A stretch of 64,000 nucleotides of DNA from NCBI GenBank assembly GCA_946122785.1, contig CAMGYJ010000002.1, positions 56,383,703 to 56,447,702 of the forward strand. Direction: 5' to 3'. Both the position numbers and the translations under genes were made by a program. Below, one piece after another: positions 10,501 to 22,190 of this stretch (the stretch's first letter is position 1; each line of letters begins with the position of its first letter). The notes under the pieces were generated by a model. The model saw only the letters and a program-made list of their open reading frames with translations. It was not told the origin of the DNA and ran no database searches. Source of the stretch: Linum tenue (lineage: Eukaryota; Streptophyta; Magnoliopsida; Malpighiales; Linaceae).

Positions 10501-13023
10501 TTCAGAAATCTTAAGAAGCTTTTGGAGGAGTAGAAATGGTAGTGCTAGGTAGACTAAGCAATCATTTGAATCGATAAATAACGAAATGGAGGAAATCAAG
10601 CATCAACACATATGAAATAAAACAGTTGTATTAAAGCCAAATATCAAGCTTTACATGATGAGAACCCCTAGGTTTCACATACCTACGCAACTAAAGAAAC
10701 TAGCCAACCATGGGGAAGGGTTTCTAGGCGATATCGGTCGAGATGAAGTCCCCAGAACAACACTGGAATCGGTGCCCACAATAGAGAAAATAGAGTCAGG
10801 GTCGCCGTGTATGGCGCTTATTCCTCCCATGAGGTTGGTTTCTCTCTAAGTCAGGTGAGTCGCTCTATTTACAAAGTAACGACCCTTCATTGACCTCTCA
10901 TCTTCTCCTCTCGAGTTCTACCTCCAGAGCTATATGTATAGATCTTCGATTAGGTTTTTAAAAGTGCTTCCTGAAATGCACAAAGCGCTACCAAATAAGC
11001 ATCAAACCCGCAAAAGCAATCCTAGGGTTGCTAAAACACACTTGAAGCAATTGATAACACAATTCAAGGTATTATGACGATAATAATATGAAATGAATAC
11101 GCTTTGAATCATAATACAGGGGTCTATAATAGCTCATTTTATGTGTCATCAGGTTGAGGAAATGAAGTAAGGGATGAAACTTTGGAATGTTATAGGCATG
11201 AAGGGTGTGGCGGTTGGACCCAACAGAGGGCCGCATGTGTTGGTTAACCTGATTTTTGTCGGTTTCCTTCATTTTTACATTAGTTCACTTACTTGGTTAG
11301 TACGAAAGTTAATTTTGTACAAGCATTCTTTATGAAATCTGTTCCTTTCCAGGAGTTCTTTCAAAAATTTCTTACAAAATATATCACCTATCCAAAGGAG
11401 AAAAACTCGTTATAAGCATCATCTAATAGTACATTCAAAATTTTTACACCAAAATGGAGAAGAAAAGCTAGAATATGGGATATCTCCTTGGTAGCACTTT
11501 TGTTTAACGTCATTAAGTTTGACGCTAGATATGGGTTGCCTCACATTAAGTATTGTTTCTTTTATGCCTTTGAGCTAGGCATAGTCGTGTTCCTTTTAGT
11601 TAGATGACCATTCAAGATAAGATATACATTCATCACCCCATTCACTTGTGTTTTACCTTATCGGACTAACTGGATGTGGACTGAATCCATTTTGAAGATG
11701 AAAACGTATGAAGTCTTGATAATCCTTCGATATTTCGCACTCCAGCTCCTTGATTCTTTCTAGGACTGCCTTGGGCATTGTATTAGCTATGCTAACTGTC
11801 TTCATGTATACATCAAATAAAGCAATGACCATTATCTTTTTTATGCTCGTGTACTAGGATCATTTCTTCATAACCCCAAAGGGTTGCTTTGCTAACTTCA
11901 TATATTTCCTCGATCTTATCTTCTTCCTCCAAGAGAATTTCTAGTTTCTCTTTTGGGTTCTCCATAGAGATAAGTTTCTCTAGCATTGGCATAGCTGTCT
12001 TTGCTCCTCCTAGAGCTCCTATCAAATCTAGAAAGGGAGATGAGTAGTAATCATCCTTCAAAGTGTCGATCCTCTTCTGTTTCTGCTTCTCTTCTCATTT
12101 CTTGCTTTGGTGGTTCTTGGATGCTCCTACTATCATTGGGATAGCGTTGACCTCTTCCTTTGTATTATTTTGCATTGCTGGAAAGATTCCCTTGAGGATT
12201 TTATAGTCTAGCATCAATCATGATTGCAAATTGACATTCAATGTTCAGAAAGCTTTCTTGCATACCATGAATAATTGCTTCTAACTTCCCAAACTGTCCC
12301 AAACCGATTAGGTTGGTGGGTTAAAGAACCTCTTTCGTGCTCCTTATATTGCGGTTGGCTCCCACATTCGGGTGGAAGCCAAGTAGCATTTGTGGAGGTG
12401 ATTTTTGGATAATCGTCTAGCTCTCCTTATTATATTGTGTGCTATTTTAGCACTCAAGATCCCTATTTTAGGTTTTTGGCTTTTTTAAAAGACTATTAGA
12501 GAGCATTTGGGGCTAGATTTTTAGCATTCTATTTCTAGCCCTGTATTGGAGACGGCTAGCCATTTTTTTCACCAAAAAAAAGACTACAAAAAGTAGAATG
12601 AAAAATATTTGTTTGACGCACTCACTCAATGAGCATTGAGTGCACAAGATTAACATCATACCCGCTGCCTCTATATAGTCTGAACGAAACAATTGACTGT
12701 CCTGTAAGGAAAAAATCGTGAAGCTCAAGTCTCCAACCAATGCTAGATGTCAATGAAGTGAATTAGATAGAACAAAACATTCTGCACGAATGAACTCGGA
12801 AGTAGAAACTAGTTAGGAGACAGATGAGAACCATTACTGTATTAGTTTCACAACTTACATAAAAATGTGAAGCTTTATATTAACATGATTCTCCACCAGC
12901 TTCAACCCAGCTAAATTCACCAATCCATCCCCACCACCAACCTTGTTATTTCATAACTGGAAGGGGTACAATTACAAAGGTCAGACCTTTGTCGATGATC
13001 CATTTTGTCATTTAGCTTCGACA
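10501..13023. other. retroelement debris and FIP2 3' flank
   Basis: No intact gene. On minus at about 12110-12340 a broken frame reads GKLEAIIHGMQESFLNIECQ and then KEEVNAIP, resembling the end of a Gypsy gag in the orientation opposite to the 8.3-10.5 kb fragment. A minus-strand open frame at 11813-12061 (82 codons, Glu/Lys-rich) is probably part of the same debris but has no recognised domain. The last 180 bp before 13024 would be the 3' untranslated region of the FIP2-like gene. Confidence 0.4.
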
Positions 13024-16000
13024 TCATCGAATCACCCCATGCAAATTGGCACCATCAAGCCTCGCACCTTCCAGATGCTGCGTTAAAACACACACAACCA
13101 AGAGTTGGTTCTTTTCTGAAACAACATCAACTGACTACAGAATCATGGTCCACTAGCTACCCTTACCGTGTTCTGAAAGTTGACTTGTCGCAAATAAGCA
13201 CGTTGCAGGTTTGCACCCTTTAAATTAGCGTTGATCAGTTTTGCACCCTGACATAGAGAATCTTGGAAAATCAAGAACCAAATCTTAACAATATTCTTGA
13301 ATCAGAAGGAGAATGCAAAAGCAGAAAAACAATTACCTTCAGATTGGCTCCTTCTAGGTTTGCCCCCTCCAAGTTGGCATTGGTAAAGTCAGCAGTCTAA
13401 TATCAATATCCAAATAGGTCATGCATAAAACTCTAACCCACATTGACAGTCGATAAAACAATCAAGGAGAAAGAAACCAGAAAGGGACTTTGGTAATATC
13501 TAAGAATACTAGCAGAATCTGATCTATTACAAATTCAGATGGCAGAAGCGACGGCTTTTAAAAGTTATCCAGGCAGCCGATAGAAACTGTGAACAGATAT
13601 GCCAAATTACCAAATACCAACCAAAGGATGACATTCAAAAAAAACTTGATAAAAGATAAGTGGCCCTTGTCTATATTAAAGGGGAAAGGATAATAAACCT
13701 GTAAGTGAGCTGTGCGTAGATCTGCCCCACAGAAACTGCAATCTATTAAACAAGCATCTGCAAGTAGCTCAAAATGGAATTCGAGCTGAGAATAGTCAGT
13801 TCAAATAAAGCAAACCCATTGACAAAGTTATCGGCCTACACAAAAGATGTGAGGCGTGCACAGCCTAAAAGATGGCACCAGGGTTTCCCATTGTTGGACC
13901 AATTTTCAAGACAAAACCTTACTCCAAGACCATATGAGAATCTAAAAATGAAAACACTAACAAACCATATCCTGAACTGCTGAAAGGCCGGTAAGATGGA
14001 AAAAGCTACCTTGTAGATTTGCACTCTGAAGATTAGCCCCGGCTAATACAGCGCCACGTAGATTTGCACCAGTAAATTCACATCTTCCTAGGCATTATAC
14101 AAATATCACGATGTCTATTTGGGACAAGAGTCTAAATAAAAGGAATCCAATCAAGAGTAACTGACTTACTCCCGCAAAGTAGCATTATGAAATATGGAAC
14201 CCTCAGCATCCACATCCTATCATGCAAAATATGTAAGGTTTAGTTGATTCATTAGGCATGCACAATGTTAATGTACTTAAAGTAAGGAATCAGCTGAATA
14301 TAGACCTTGAATTTAGCACACTGAAGATTAGCACGTGAAAAGAAGACATTCTTGAGACAAGCAAAGCTGAAGTCAACGAACGATAGATCCTGCAAGCCAT
14401 AAACCTTAACAATCATTATATTATCCTAACTGGCAAAGTCTCATTTGCCAATAAGAGAAAAACTAAAGTAACTGAGCAGAAGTCTGCAGTATTTGTTCCA
14501 TTGACAACAATTCCAAAAGAAAACTCTCAACATATGAAGCATTCTCTTTTCAATTCGTTGATGTTTCTGGCTTTTTATGAAGGTAGCAGCAATAGAAGAT
14601 CAACGAAATCTTGAAGTTTCATAGGCATCTGAAGTCATTGTCAATAATTCATGAACAAAATTGTTCCGAATGCAAGAAGACAGCATTACAAAGGAAAAAG
14701 TAAATAAATTTATGATTTTCATGAGATATACACAAAACTGATTATGAGTTACAAAAAAGGACCAATCACATCCAACTAGAAGAAAATAATAAGAATGTAC
14801 AGATTGTAGAAACGATATCTGTGAGTACTACGGAAATTTTACCAATTTGGAGAGGTCTAGGCCAGAAAGATTAAGCCCTCTAAACCGGACCCTCTCAGAC
14901 TGTATACACTTGATGATATCTGTTCGTGTCAATTCAGTATCTAGATCATCAGCTTCCTTCTTCTTATTCAGAGCAGAATTGATTCCATCTATAAGCCCCT
15001 GAATTAGAAAGATGGCACATCAAATAGTTTCTGGAATGAGGTAATCAAAACAATGATGGTAACAAGATACTAGAATAATGAAGAAGCAAGAACATACAGG
15101 AGTAGAAAAGGAAGCAAGAAGAATATGGACATACAAGTAGCTGATAGTATTCAGCCTCTCGCATAAGCTCCGAATATTCCGCATCTGATAGAGTGGGGAC
15201 TACTCCATCCCTCAGCCAATTCAGAACATGCCTAAAATGCTTCCCATCCCTGTCAACAAAGATCTGTCCCTGTGGAATGCAACACCATCGACTAGTCAAT
15301 TCAAAGGAACTTATAAAAATATAACGATTCTTTTACTTCTGTGTTTGCAGATTCTTTCCATCAAAGCAAGTTCCACATTCTTTTATATATGAAACGTGGG
15401 TACACTTTATTGCCCTATTTTTTCATCTTTTATATATGAAACGTGGGTACACTTTATTGCCCTATTTTTTCAGCTACTGTTTCAATTCCTGTCGTCTTGT
15501 GGCATTGATGAAAGAGCTCCGCCCAAAAATTTCCCCGTTCTCCCTCATCCAGCAGTGCCTTCTATCCTCCACCAGCTGCCCATGCCTTCCCTTCGCAACC
15601 GTACCCCCAAAATCCGCAGCTGCATCCCTTCACGCCGCTACCCAAAATCTGCAGAGGTATGCGTTTCCTCTGTCGTTATCAACTATTCGGGTCTTCTTTC
15701 GTTGCTCACACACGCCACCTCATGAAACCTCTTCAAAGATGCATGCTCAGACACGCCAACGCCAATGAATCAATCTGTCACCTTACTCTGCTGTATTAGG
15801 GGCTACCATCGCCTTAAGGACAATTTATTTCCTAGGGTTCCAACCCCAGTTCAGCTCCACCTCTCACTCTACCCCCCTCTACAAATCCAGCTCTCCCAGT
15901 TGTGTCGCCTTCATATATGGACCAACAGTGGTGGACACAATCGCCTATGATGGTGAGCTCTTATTTCTGTATTCTTTGTCATATTTTGAATTTCACCTTC

Positions 16001-18549
16001 TGATTTTGGACTCTCGCTGCAGAGCACGCAGGTAGCAATGAAGATGCTGATGATATGGTTTCGTCGAGTTCGTATTCGAGCCCTAGCCAAGTATGGGTTT
16101 TGAGATTTCTAAATTTTGATTGTTCTTCTCCCAGCTGTAATTTACTGCCCTGTTGCTATCACAGTGCAACACCTACGAATCGACAAGGCTGTGACTCTAG
16201 GAACGACTACCGTGGAGAGCAGCCTGCCCTCTGCTTTGGACCCTAACCTTGGACGCTCTAGATCTCATCAAAGGTGGTGATAATTGCTTCCCTGCTGCTA
16301 AGGCTATGGCTATGGATTGAATTTGTAAACTGGATACTGACTGTTTTTTGTTTGTGTTCTTATCTTAGTCATAGTCTTGAGGAAACATCGGAGGAATTCA
16401 TGAGGTGGTGGAAAGATGGGCAATGTAGATTCCTCAAAGTGTGTGCTTGCTGCCTGTATTTGATGATCGTGAAAACAACCGAGTATGTTGTGAATGAGCT
16501 TTTTCCTTTGGCTTTCAGGTTCAATTTTTTAGTGGCTTCAATTTGTTGTTGGTTCTGGTGGCTGTTGTGCTTCATTATTGAGATAAAAAATCTCCAGCAT
16601 GAACTCCATGAAAAGTTCATCTTCCGATACCATGGTCATTACTCTCTAGAGATAAAAACTCTAGCAATACTTGAATCTCTTTCTGTACTTTCAATTTTGG
16701 GGGAAATTACTTACAAGCTAAGCCATTTATGAACTATATTCTTCAGTGGAGAAACAGTAACATATCTTTGTTTCATTGTGCTAATGATTAATATCAGACA
16801 CTTTCGCTATGAGCTATGAGCCTGTAGCTTCTCATGGTTACCAGAGTATGAGATCAGTTTCATGCTAGCCATTGTTCTGATTCAATTTTTGGTGTTTCTT
16901 GAGCTTGAATTCACCATCTTGGTCTCTGCAGTTTCAGTTTGCAGTTAGGAATTAAGAGTTTCGTCCAACAAGTTACGGTGGCAAGAACAAATGTCAAGGT
17001 GACAAATGACAATAGTTGTACCTCCCTTTTTTTTAGGCTTGGTTGCGCAAGTTTTGTTGTTGTTAGATGTAGAAGAATAGGTTCCCAAGATCATATGTTT
17101 GGTCATCAATGTACATCCCACTAGGAATAGCATGAGTGTCTTCAATTATGTTTTAGGTGTTCCATTAGCCCTTAAAGTTTTGGGTCATTCTCTGTATGGA
17201 AAAAAGCAAATGAGTATTTGAATCCATGCTTCCCAAGATAGAACCCATTCCCGATGAAAGAATTCAAGACTCTCTGAATATCAGTTTTGATGGGCTGAAT
17301 GATTAAGCGAAGGATATATTTTAAGTTTCAATTTACATGTTTGATGTCTCTCCCTTCCCACAACCTCTCTCCCTTTCAATCAACTCCATGTTCTGTTTGG
17401 ATTATTATTTAGTTCATAGAACTTCAATTGACTAATGTGTTTTTGTTTTTCAGCAATAGCATTCCAAATCGAGAGAGTACTAAAGCTCTTGGTTCATTCG
17501 AGGTTCTTCACCAACGCCAGTAAGCTCGGGTAGCAAGCTTTGGGTCTGCATTTCCCTCTCCGAATCAAGCTTTGGTTTGGATTCAAGAAGATAGTCAGAG
17601 GTGAAGGAGAATTGAGGAAATCCGGGAGGGAATCGAACCTCTTGATTCTTTTGTAACGAATCAATTGGGTGAATTGAAGGTGAAATGGTGCTGTAATGTG
17701 GGTTCTGTTTCTGTCACAATGTTTGTACCCCTTCTAAATTCCCATCCATCATCTTTGCATGCTTTCTGTATTCTTCATCCGCTCACAAAATTCACCCCAA
17801 AATCTGAATTAGCATTCCAGTGATAGCTATTCAGTTATGAATATATTATTTTTAAAGATGTCAAATACGATTAAATGTTCCTACGGCGTAGCCGTGGGTA
17901 TTGATTCTAGTACACATTGACAAAAAGGATTGCATGTAAGACCCTTCGTTCACTTCTTCATCATACAGAACTAATCATAAAGCGATCATCACTTCTAACT
18001 ACCATCATGAGGCTGGTGAAAGTAGAAACCCATACCGAATCAGAATCCTGACACAGAGTATGTCGACCACTGAACATTGCTGCAAGCATCGACTGCGGCT
18101 CTCGATTCGTCAGAGTGTCAACGGTAGTGGAAAATTTCTTCCCTCCTACAGGTAAAAGTTAAAACACAAAAAAAAAAACCGAATTAGGCCATTCAGAGAG
18201 TACATACAACAGATAGTAAAAAGACTATCAACTCACAACTATCCCCCACAGATTAAGCAGCCGAGCGAGTAACCAACTCAGTCAACTAGCATTTCAAAAA
18301 TACGGCACAATAAATTGATCAAACAACCAGAATAATTATGTAAAAAGGACAAAATTCTGGCTATCCAAACAGAGAAAGGTTCTCGATCGCCATTGGACAC
18401 GATAACAAGGTAAATTAAAAATTACATAGTGAATTAGGGTTTAAGTTCTTCGAAATCAGACTGTCATGCTGAGGCGGAGAAGGGAATAAATTGAGAGAGA
18501 GCTAACCGATGTTGAGACGGACGATCGAAGAACTGGGATCTTTCGTCAT
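13024..18549 (-). CDS. FIP2: FIP2-like BTB/POZ (T1-type) and pentapeptide-repeat protein
   Basis: Eleven exons on minus: 18507-18549, 18036-18145, 15135-15269, 14843-14998, 14306-14389, 14170-14216, 14010-14083, 13699-13757, 13337-13396, 13167-13247, 13024-13077. They join in phase to a 300-aa protein. Residues about 9-95 form a KCTD/T1-type BTB domain (VRLNIGGKKFSTTVDTL, FVDRDGKHFRHVLNWLRDG). Residues about 135-298 are pentapeptide repeats of the A(N/D)Lxx type (GANLRGAVLAGANL, GANLEGANLK). Length and order match Arabidopsis FIP2, described as a formin-interacting protein; BTB proteins often act as cullin-3 adaptors, which is inference here. Exon 7 is assigned the acceptor AAG/ATG, giving RECEFTGANL; the upstream TAG/GAA choice would hit a stop. 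Intron 2 (2.77 kb) is mostly a Helitron. Confidence 0.93.
15379..15472. repeat. 47-bp tandem duplication at the Helitron 5' end
   Basis: Two abutting 47-bp copies (15379-15425, 15426-15472) each start TCTTTTATATATGAAACGTG and end ATTTTTTCA. The second copy is preceded by A and starts with TC, as Helitron 5' ends do. The duplicated terminus may mark a multi-start Helitron or local duplication. Confidence 0.9.
15426..17910 (+). mobile_element. non-autonomous Helitron in FIP2 intron 2
   Basis: The 3' end has the hallmark Helitron layout. A GC-rich hairpin CCTACGGC-GTA-GCCGTGGG (17880-17897, 8-bp stem with one G-T pair) is followed 13 nt later by CTAG (17907-17910) and then host T. The 5' end begins TC after host A at 15425, matching insertion between A and T without target duplication. 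No Rep/helicase frame is present in the 2.5 kb, so it is non-autonomous. It carries a piece of an NBS-LRR gene at 17144-17320. The element is on plus inside an intron of a minus-strand gene. Confidence 0.8.
17144..17320 (+). pseudogene. captured fragment of a TIR-NBS-LRR resistance gene (NB-ARC domain)
   Basis: The frame at 17144-17216 reads NYVLGVPLALKVLGHSLYGKK, the GLPLALKVLG motif of NB-ARC domains. After a one-base frame change, 17235-17315 reads KIEPIPDERIQDSLNISFDG, then LND, a stop, and AKDIF. This matches the next NB-ARC segment (KLKxIPxxxIxxxLxISFDGL..xEKxIF). A stop and a frameshift make it non-coding. The preceding bases may encode a degenerate RNBS-B region. The fragment lies within the Helitron, which fits gene capture. 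Confidence 0.8.
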
Positions 18550-18914
18550 TGTTGGTACGGAACTCTGACAGTGAAGCCGTCAGCAGGCGGTCTTCCGGTG
18601 AGGTTTTCAGATAGAAGCCCGATTCCAAGCGTAGAGCGAAGTGAAGCTAAGTTGCTGGGAAGTGCGAATTGCGATCGTCAGCTGCGAGACGCGCCAAAGA
18701 AGAACCGATGCCTCACAACAAGTGAAGTCACAATAAACTGGAAATTGGATTTCACAAAAAAACAAAATAAAAAACTGGAAATTGGGCCAATTTATATAAA
18801 TGGTCCCTTAACTTTGGGCTTACAAATTGATCAATCATGGAAATTTCATTTTTTTTATTAATGATCAGTCATGGAAATTTCATGTTAGCATAATTTTTAC
18901 TAAAGATTGGAACA
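18550..18914 (-). promoter_or_regulatory. FIP2 5' flank / promoter region
   Basis: This is about 365 bp upstream of the FIP2 start codon, before the long-TIR element begins. It should hold the 5' untranslated region and core promoter, but no convincing TATA box could be assigned. A short duplicated phrase (CATGGAAATTTCAT) occurs at about 18836-18850 and 18870-18884. Confidence 0.4.
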
Positions 18915-20310
18915 ACATTTAGGGCTAACATCGTCGAAAATACCAATCTTTAGCGAGTGTGCCACTTATATTACATAACTTCAACAATCACATTAATATT
19001 TCAAATTATTGGGGTCTCGGTCATTTCTGTTCCACGAATTTATGTTAACCGTTAGAACTAATGGTTGACCTGGTCAACCTTAGTCTGACCATTGATTAAG
19101 TGGCGCTTATATGTCGTCCATGTATGCAACACGTTGATGCCATGTAGGAAAATAGTATTAAAATTTAAATTAATTAATTTATAATTAAATAATTAATATT
19201 TTATAGAAAATAATTTTGGTTTATTTTGGAGTGTCTGTCGTCGACCCACGAACTGGAGTTTCCGTCATGAACTGTGCAACTCGACTGTCTGCTGGTCCCA
19301 CCTCTCGAGCTTCCAAATCATTGAGACAGAGAACTCTGTCGTCGTCGTTGATATCCTCAGGATCTTCTTCACTAGCAGGGGAACCGTCAGAGAGTTCCCC
19401 CAACGCAGCGGCTCTGCCTTTCGAATCATCACAGAGCTTGTCCAGAATTCCTAACCCCTTCTCGCTCGCGCTCTACTCTTTCGAGGAGGAAATTATCATC
19501 TCCAAGTGGAACAAGACAGAGTCGGCTTCGATTAGGGATGATCAGAAGCGGCCGACGAATTTCGAGGTTGGGATCTAGAGGAGCTGGAAGATTAGGATTA
19601 GGGAGAGCTTGGTTACGACGGGGGAGATCGGTGATCTCAGGAATCCAAAGAGAATACGGTGTTAATCTTTTATTTCCAATATCAATTCTGCATATCTTTC
19701 TCGATTTGAGGAAGATGAAAACACTAGCAATCCATTGAGTGTGATGAGTGAATTATGCTTCGCGGCGATTCTGTTAGTGTTTTGGTATATGATCCACGAT
19801 TGAACCTCTCTCAACAACTCGAATTATTGGGATCAACTGGTTCATGACATGGTATCAAAGCCTTATGTGACCGAGAGGTCTTGTGTTCGATTCCCGGTGA
19901 CCCCCATTTGTTAAGCACATGGTATTCTTGTCTTCACACTGCAAACTTCAAGCCCTTCTGAGTGGCTTTTGTTTGAGGGAGCGTGTTAGTGTGGACAAAG
20001 CGAGGCGGTCGCAAGCTGCTGCTACTTCTCCTCCTCCACCGCAGCTAGTCATCGTATACATCCAGCTCATCAAGCATAGCAGCTCCTCCAGAACTACTGT
20101 GCGCCTCTCCACGGAATCCCTCACGAATATGTCGAGCGAAGCGGTGAGCACAATGGTAGTGCCATTGGAGGTGATGCAAAATCCTATATTTTTTGTTAAC
20201 CTCTAACGAAAAACTTGACGGTTGGTATACAAATGACATATCAAAAGTTCCGTAATATAAGTGACACTCTCCCTAAAGATTAGTATTTTTAGTGATATTG
20301 GGCTTAACGT
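18915..20310. mobile_element. long-TIR DNA element (MULE-like) carrying GC-rich filler and a TRIM relic
   Basis: Inverted repeats of about 66 bp face each other at 18915-18981 and 20245-20310. They share ATACCAATCTTTAG/ATACTAATCTTTAG and the block CACTTATATTAC. Long TIRs and filler DNA suggest a Mutator-like, possibly Pack-MULE, element. No target duplication was found, so the outer limits are approximate. Inside, 19221-19740 is GC-rich with overlapping open frames on both strands; the minus-strand frame reads SDGSPASEEDPEDINDDDR. It looks like acquired gene DNA but matches no recognised domain. A TRIM relic sits at 19772-19992. Confidence 0.6.
19772..19992 (+). mobile_element. truncated TRIM retroelement
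   Basis: A 78-bp LTR (19772-19849, TGTTAG...ATGACA, containing CAACTCGAATTATTGGGA) is followed directly by the primer-binding site TGGTATCAAAGCC and an internal segment. A purine tract GTTTGAGGGAGCG precedes the start of a second LTR at 19984. That second LTR keeps only TGTTAGTGT before diverging. It is related to the intact copy at 23251-23540. Confidence 0.75.
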
Positions 20311-20499
20311 TTATATTAAGTTAATCTTTCCTTCTTTATTTTCTTTACGTCGAAGTTGTGGTTGATATAGACTTTCTTGAGTTGGATCCTATAGTTGAAT
20401 AAAAGTGATCTCTAGAGACAAATTTCTCTTGTGACAAAAACCTTCAAAAAGGTCTTTCGACTGATGGTAGAGAAGACACCCTCGATGCTCAAGTTATTG

Positions 20500-22190
20500 G
20501 TTGATAGGGCAAAAGCGTATAGCTTCAATTCCTATCTTGTAGTAAACCGGAAAGTCCGGGTATCGTCTCTCAGGGACTGGTACAACCTTAAGATTTACCG
20601 ATTTAATAGAGCAAACTATAGGTGAAAATGGTTTAATGCGATTATTAACTACTAGCAAAATCAACTAAACAAGCAAATTAAAGTGTCGGGTTTAAATCAA
20701 TGGGAGAAAGCTCTGGGAGAAACACCGGGACTCACTACCTATCCTATCCAGATTAATTCACACATTCCAATCAATTTAATTCATATCTCCACAGCCAGGA
20801 TATCACTACTGTGCTAGCTATCCCTGTCGGGAATTACTACGTACTAAATAATCAATTCAAATCCTACTGTCGTAGCTCAATGAATTAACTATATAGTCTG
20901 AAGATCGATATCCTATTTAAGACCGCATAGCACCTTATTTAATCCACTGTCGCTTCGATAAGTTGCTATGTCACATGAAATATGTTCAGTTATTAGGGCT
21001 TCGCTGTCGCTAATAACCTAATTAACTACGATTCATTGTATTGGTGGCCAGTCAACACAAAGCATTAAGCAATTCCATGCAATAGAGATTGGAAGAAAAG
21101 AATCATAAATCAATCCATCAAATCAAGAACTAGCTACATCCTATGGTGTTTCCCCCAAAAATCGAGGTTTAGTTCATAACGAAATCAAAAGATATAACCA
21201 TGTTCTTAATCATCATGAAACTAGTAAACTAGTAACGAGAAGAAGAGAAAATACTGATACGTTCCAATCGATGCTCGCAAGTCGCGAAGCCTCAACTTCG
21301 CTTCGATGCTGCCTTTCTTTTCTCCCGTCTCGCTAACAAGCTGCTGCCCTGCTGCCTTTCTTTTTCCCAAAAGAATTCCTCCGCCTCTGGTTTTTTTTTT
21401 TTTCTCCTCCAGCCGCCTTTCTTTTCTTTAATTCTCCCCCCAAAAATTCCACCGCCCGAGAAAATTCCTCCAGCCCGTAAATTTCTTTTCCTGGCCCAAG
21501 AATTTGTCCGTCCCCAGCCTTGTCCAATTCAATTCCCTTCCTGATCCAAGTCCCAAGCCTCCAAAATAATCACCAGCCCACAATTAATCCCCATCCAGCT
21601 GGGCTTTAAGCCCACTTCATGCTTCCTAGCCCAAGTGAGTATTTCACCAGTGATTCGAGCCCGATTGATTGCTTGTGCACTCACTTCTTTTTCGTGTTTT
21701 CTCCACCTGTAACATATCAAACTCATGGCACTAGGCAGTAATGGTTTTTCAACCATTCTCGGGTTAGCGAGCCCTAAAATAACACCAATCGGCTTAAACA
21801 TATCATGGATAATCACATAAAGTCCAACAATTCAATATGTTAAAGCCGATTATCATTGGTTTAGATGACAGAAATATGACCTTGAATACAAAGATGAGAA
21901 AATGGAGTTTTAAATCAACGCCTTCGTTAATCATAACTGGAGTTAGGGGCTGAGCTTTTTCCCACTTACCTTTACTTGGAGATTTGATGACGTTTAGATA
22001 TGATTTTTCCAAAACGCGTCCTCTTTTTATCCCACCAACACATGAACATCCAAAAGACGATGTTCTGCATCTAACCCTAATAATATGGAAAGCTTATGAA
22101 TGTTTGATTCGGGTTAGATTATACACTTTTAAACCCTCGTTACTTTTGTCATTTTGCTTGGATTCCTCGATCCTATGAGCTATTTTACGC
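20500..22190 (-). mobile_element. LTR-like segment of a Gypsy-class or LARD element
   Basis: The stretch contains CCGGGTATCGTCTCTCAGGGACTGG near 20560, a phrase typical of plant Gypsy/LARD LTRs, and long non-coding DNA with no gene. A comparable CCCGGGTCC layout occurs at 61350 in the right-edge Gypsy element. No terminal TG/CA pair with target duplication was identified, so ends and strand are tentative. Confidence 0.4.

Noticed and set aside
16274..16732. 152-codon open frame inside the Helitron
   Set aside because: Hydrophobic, no recognisable domain, no splice context, and inside a transposon. It was not called as a gene.
19216..19578. 120-codon Ser-rich plus-strand frame and the acidic frame opposite it
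   Set aside because: Either could be captured gene DNA. Neither has a domain or a supported gene structure, so they are described only as filler of the long-TIR element.
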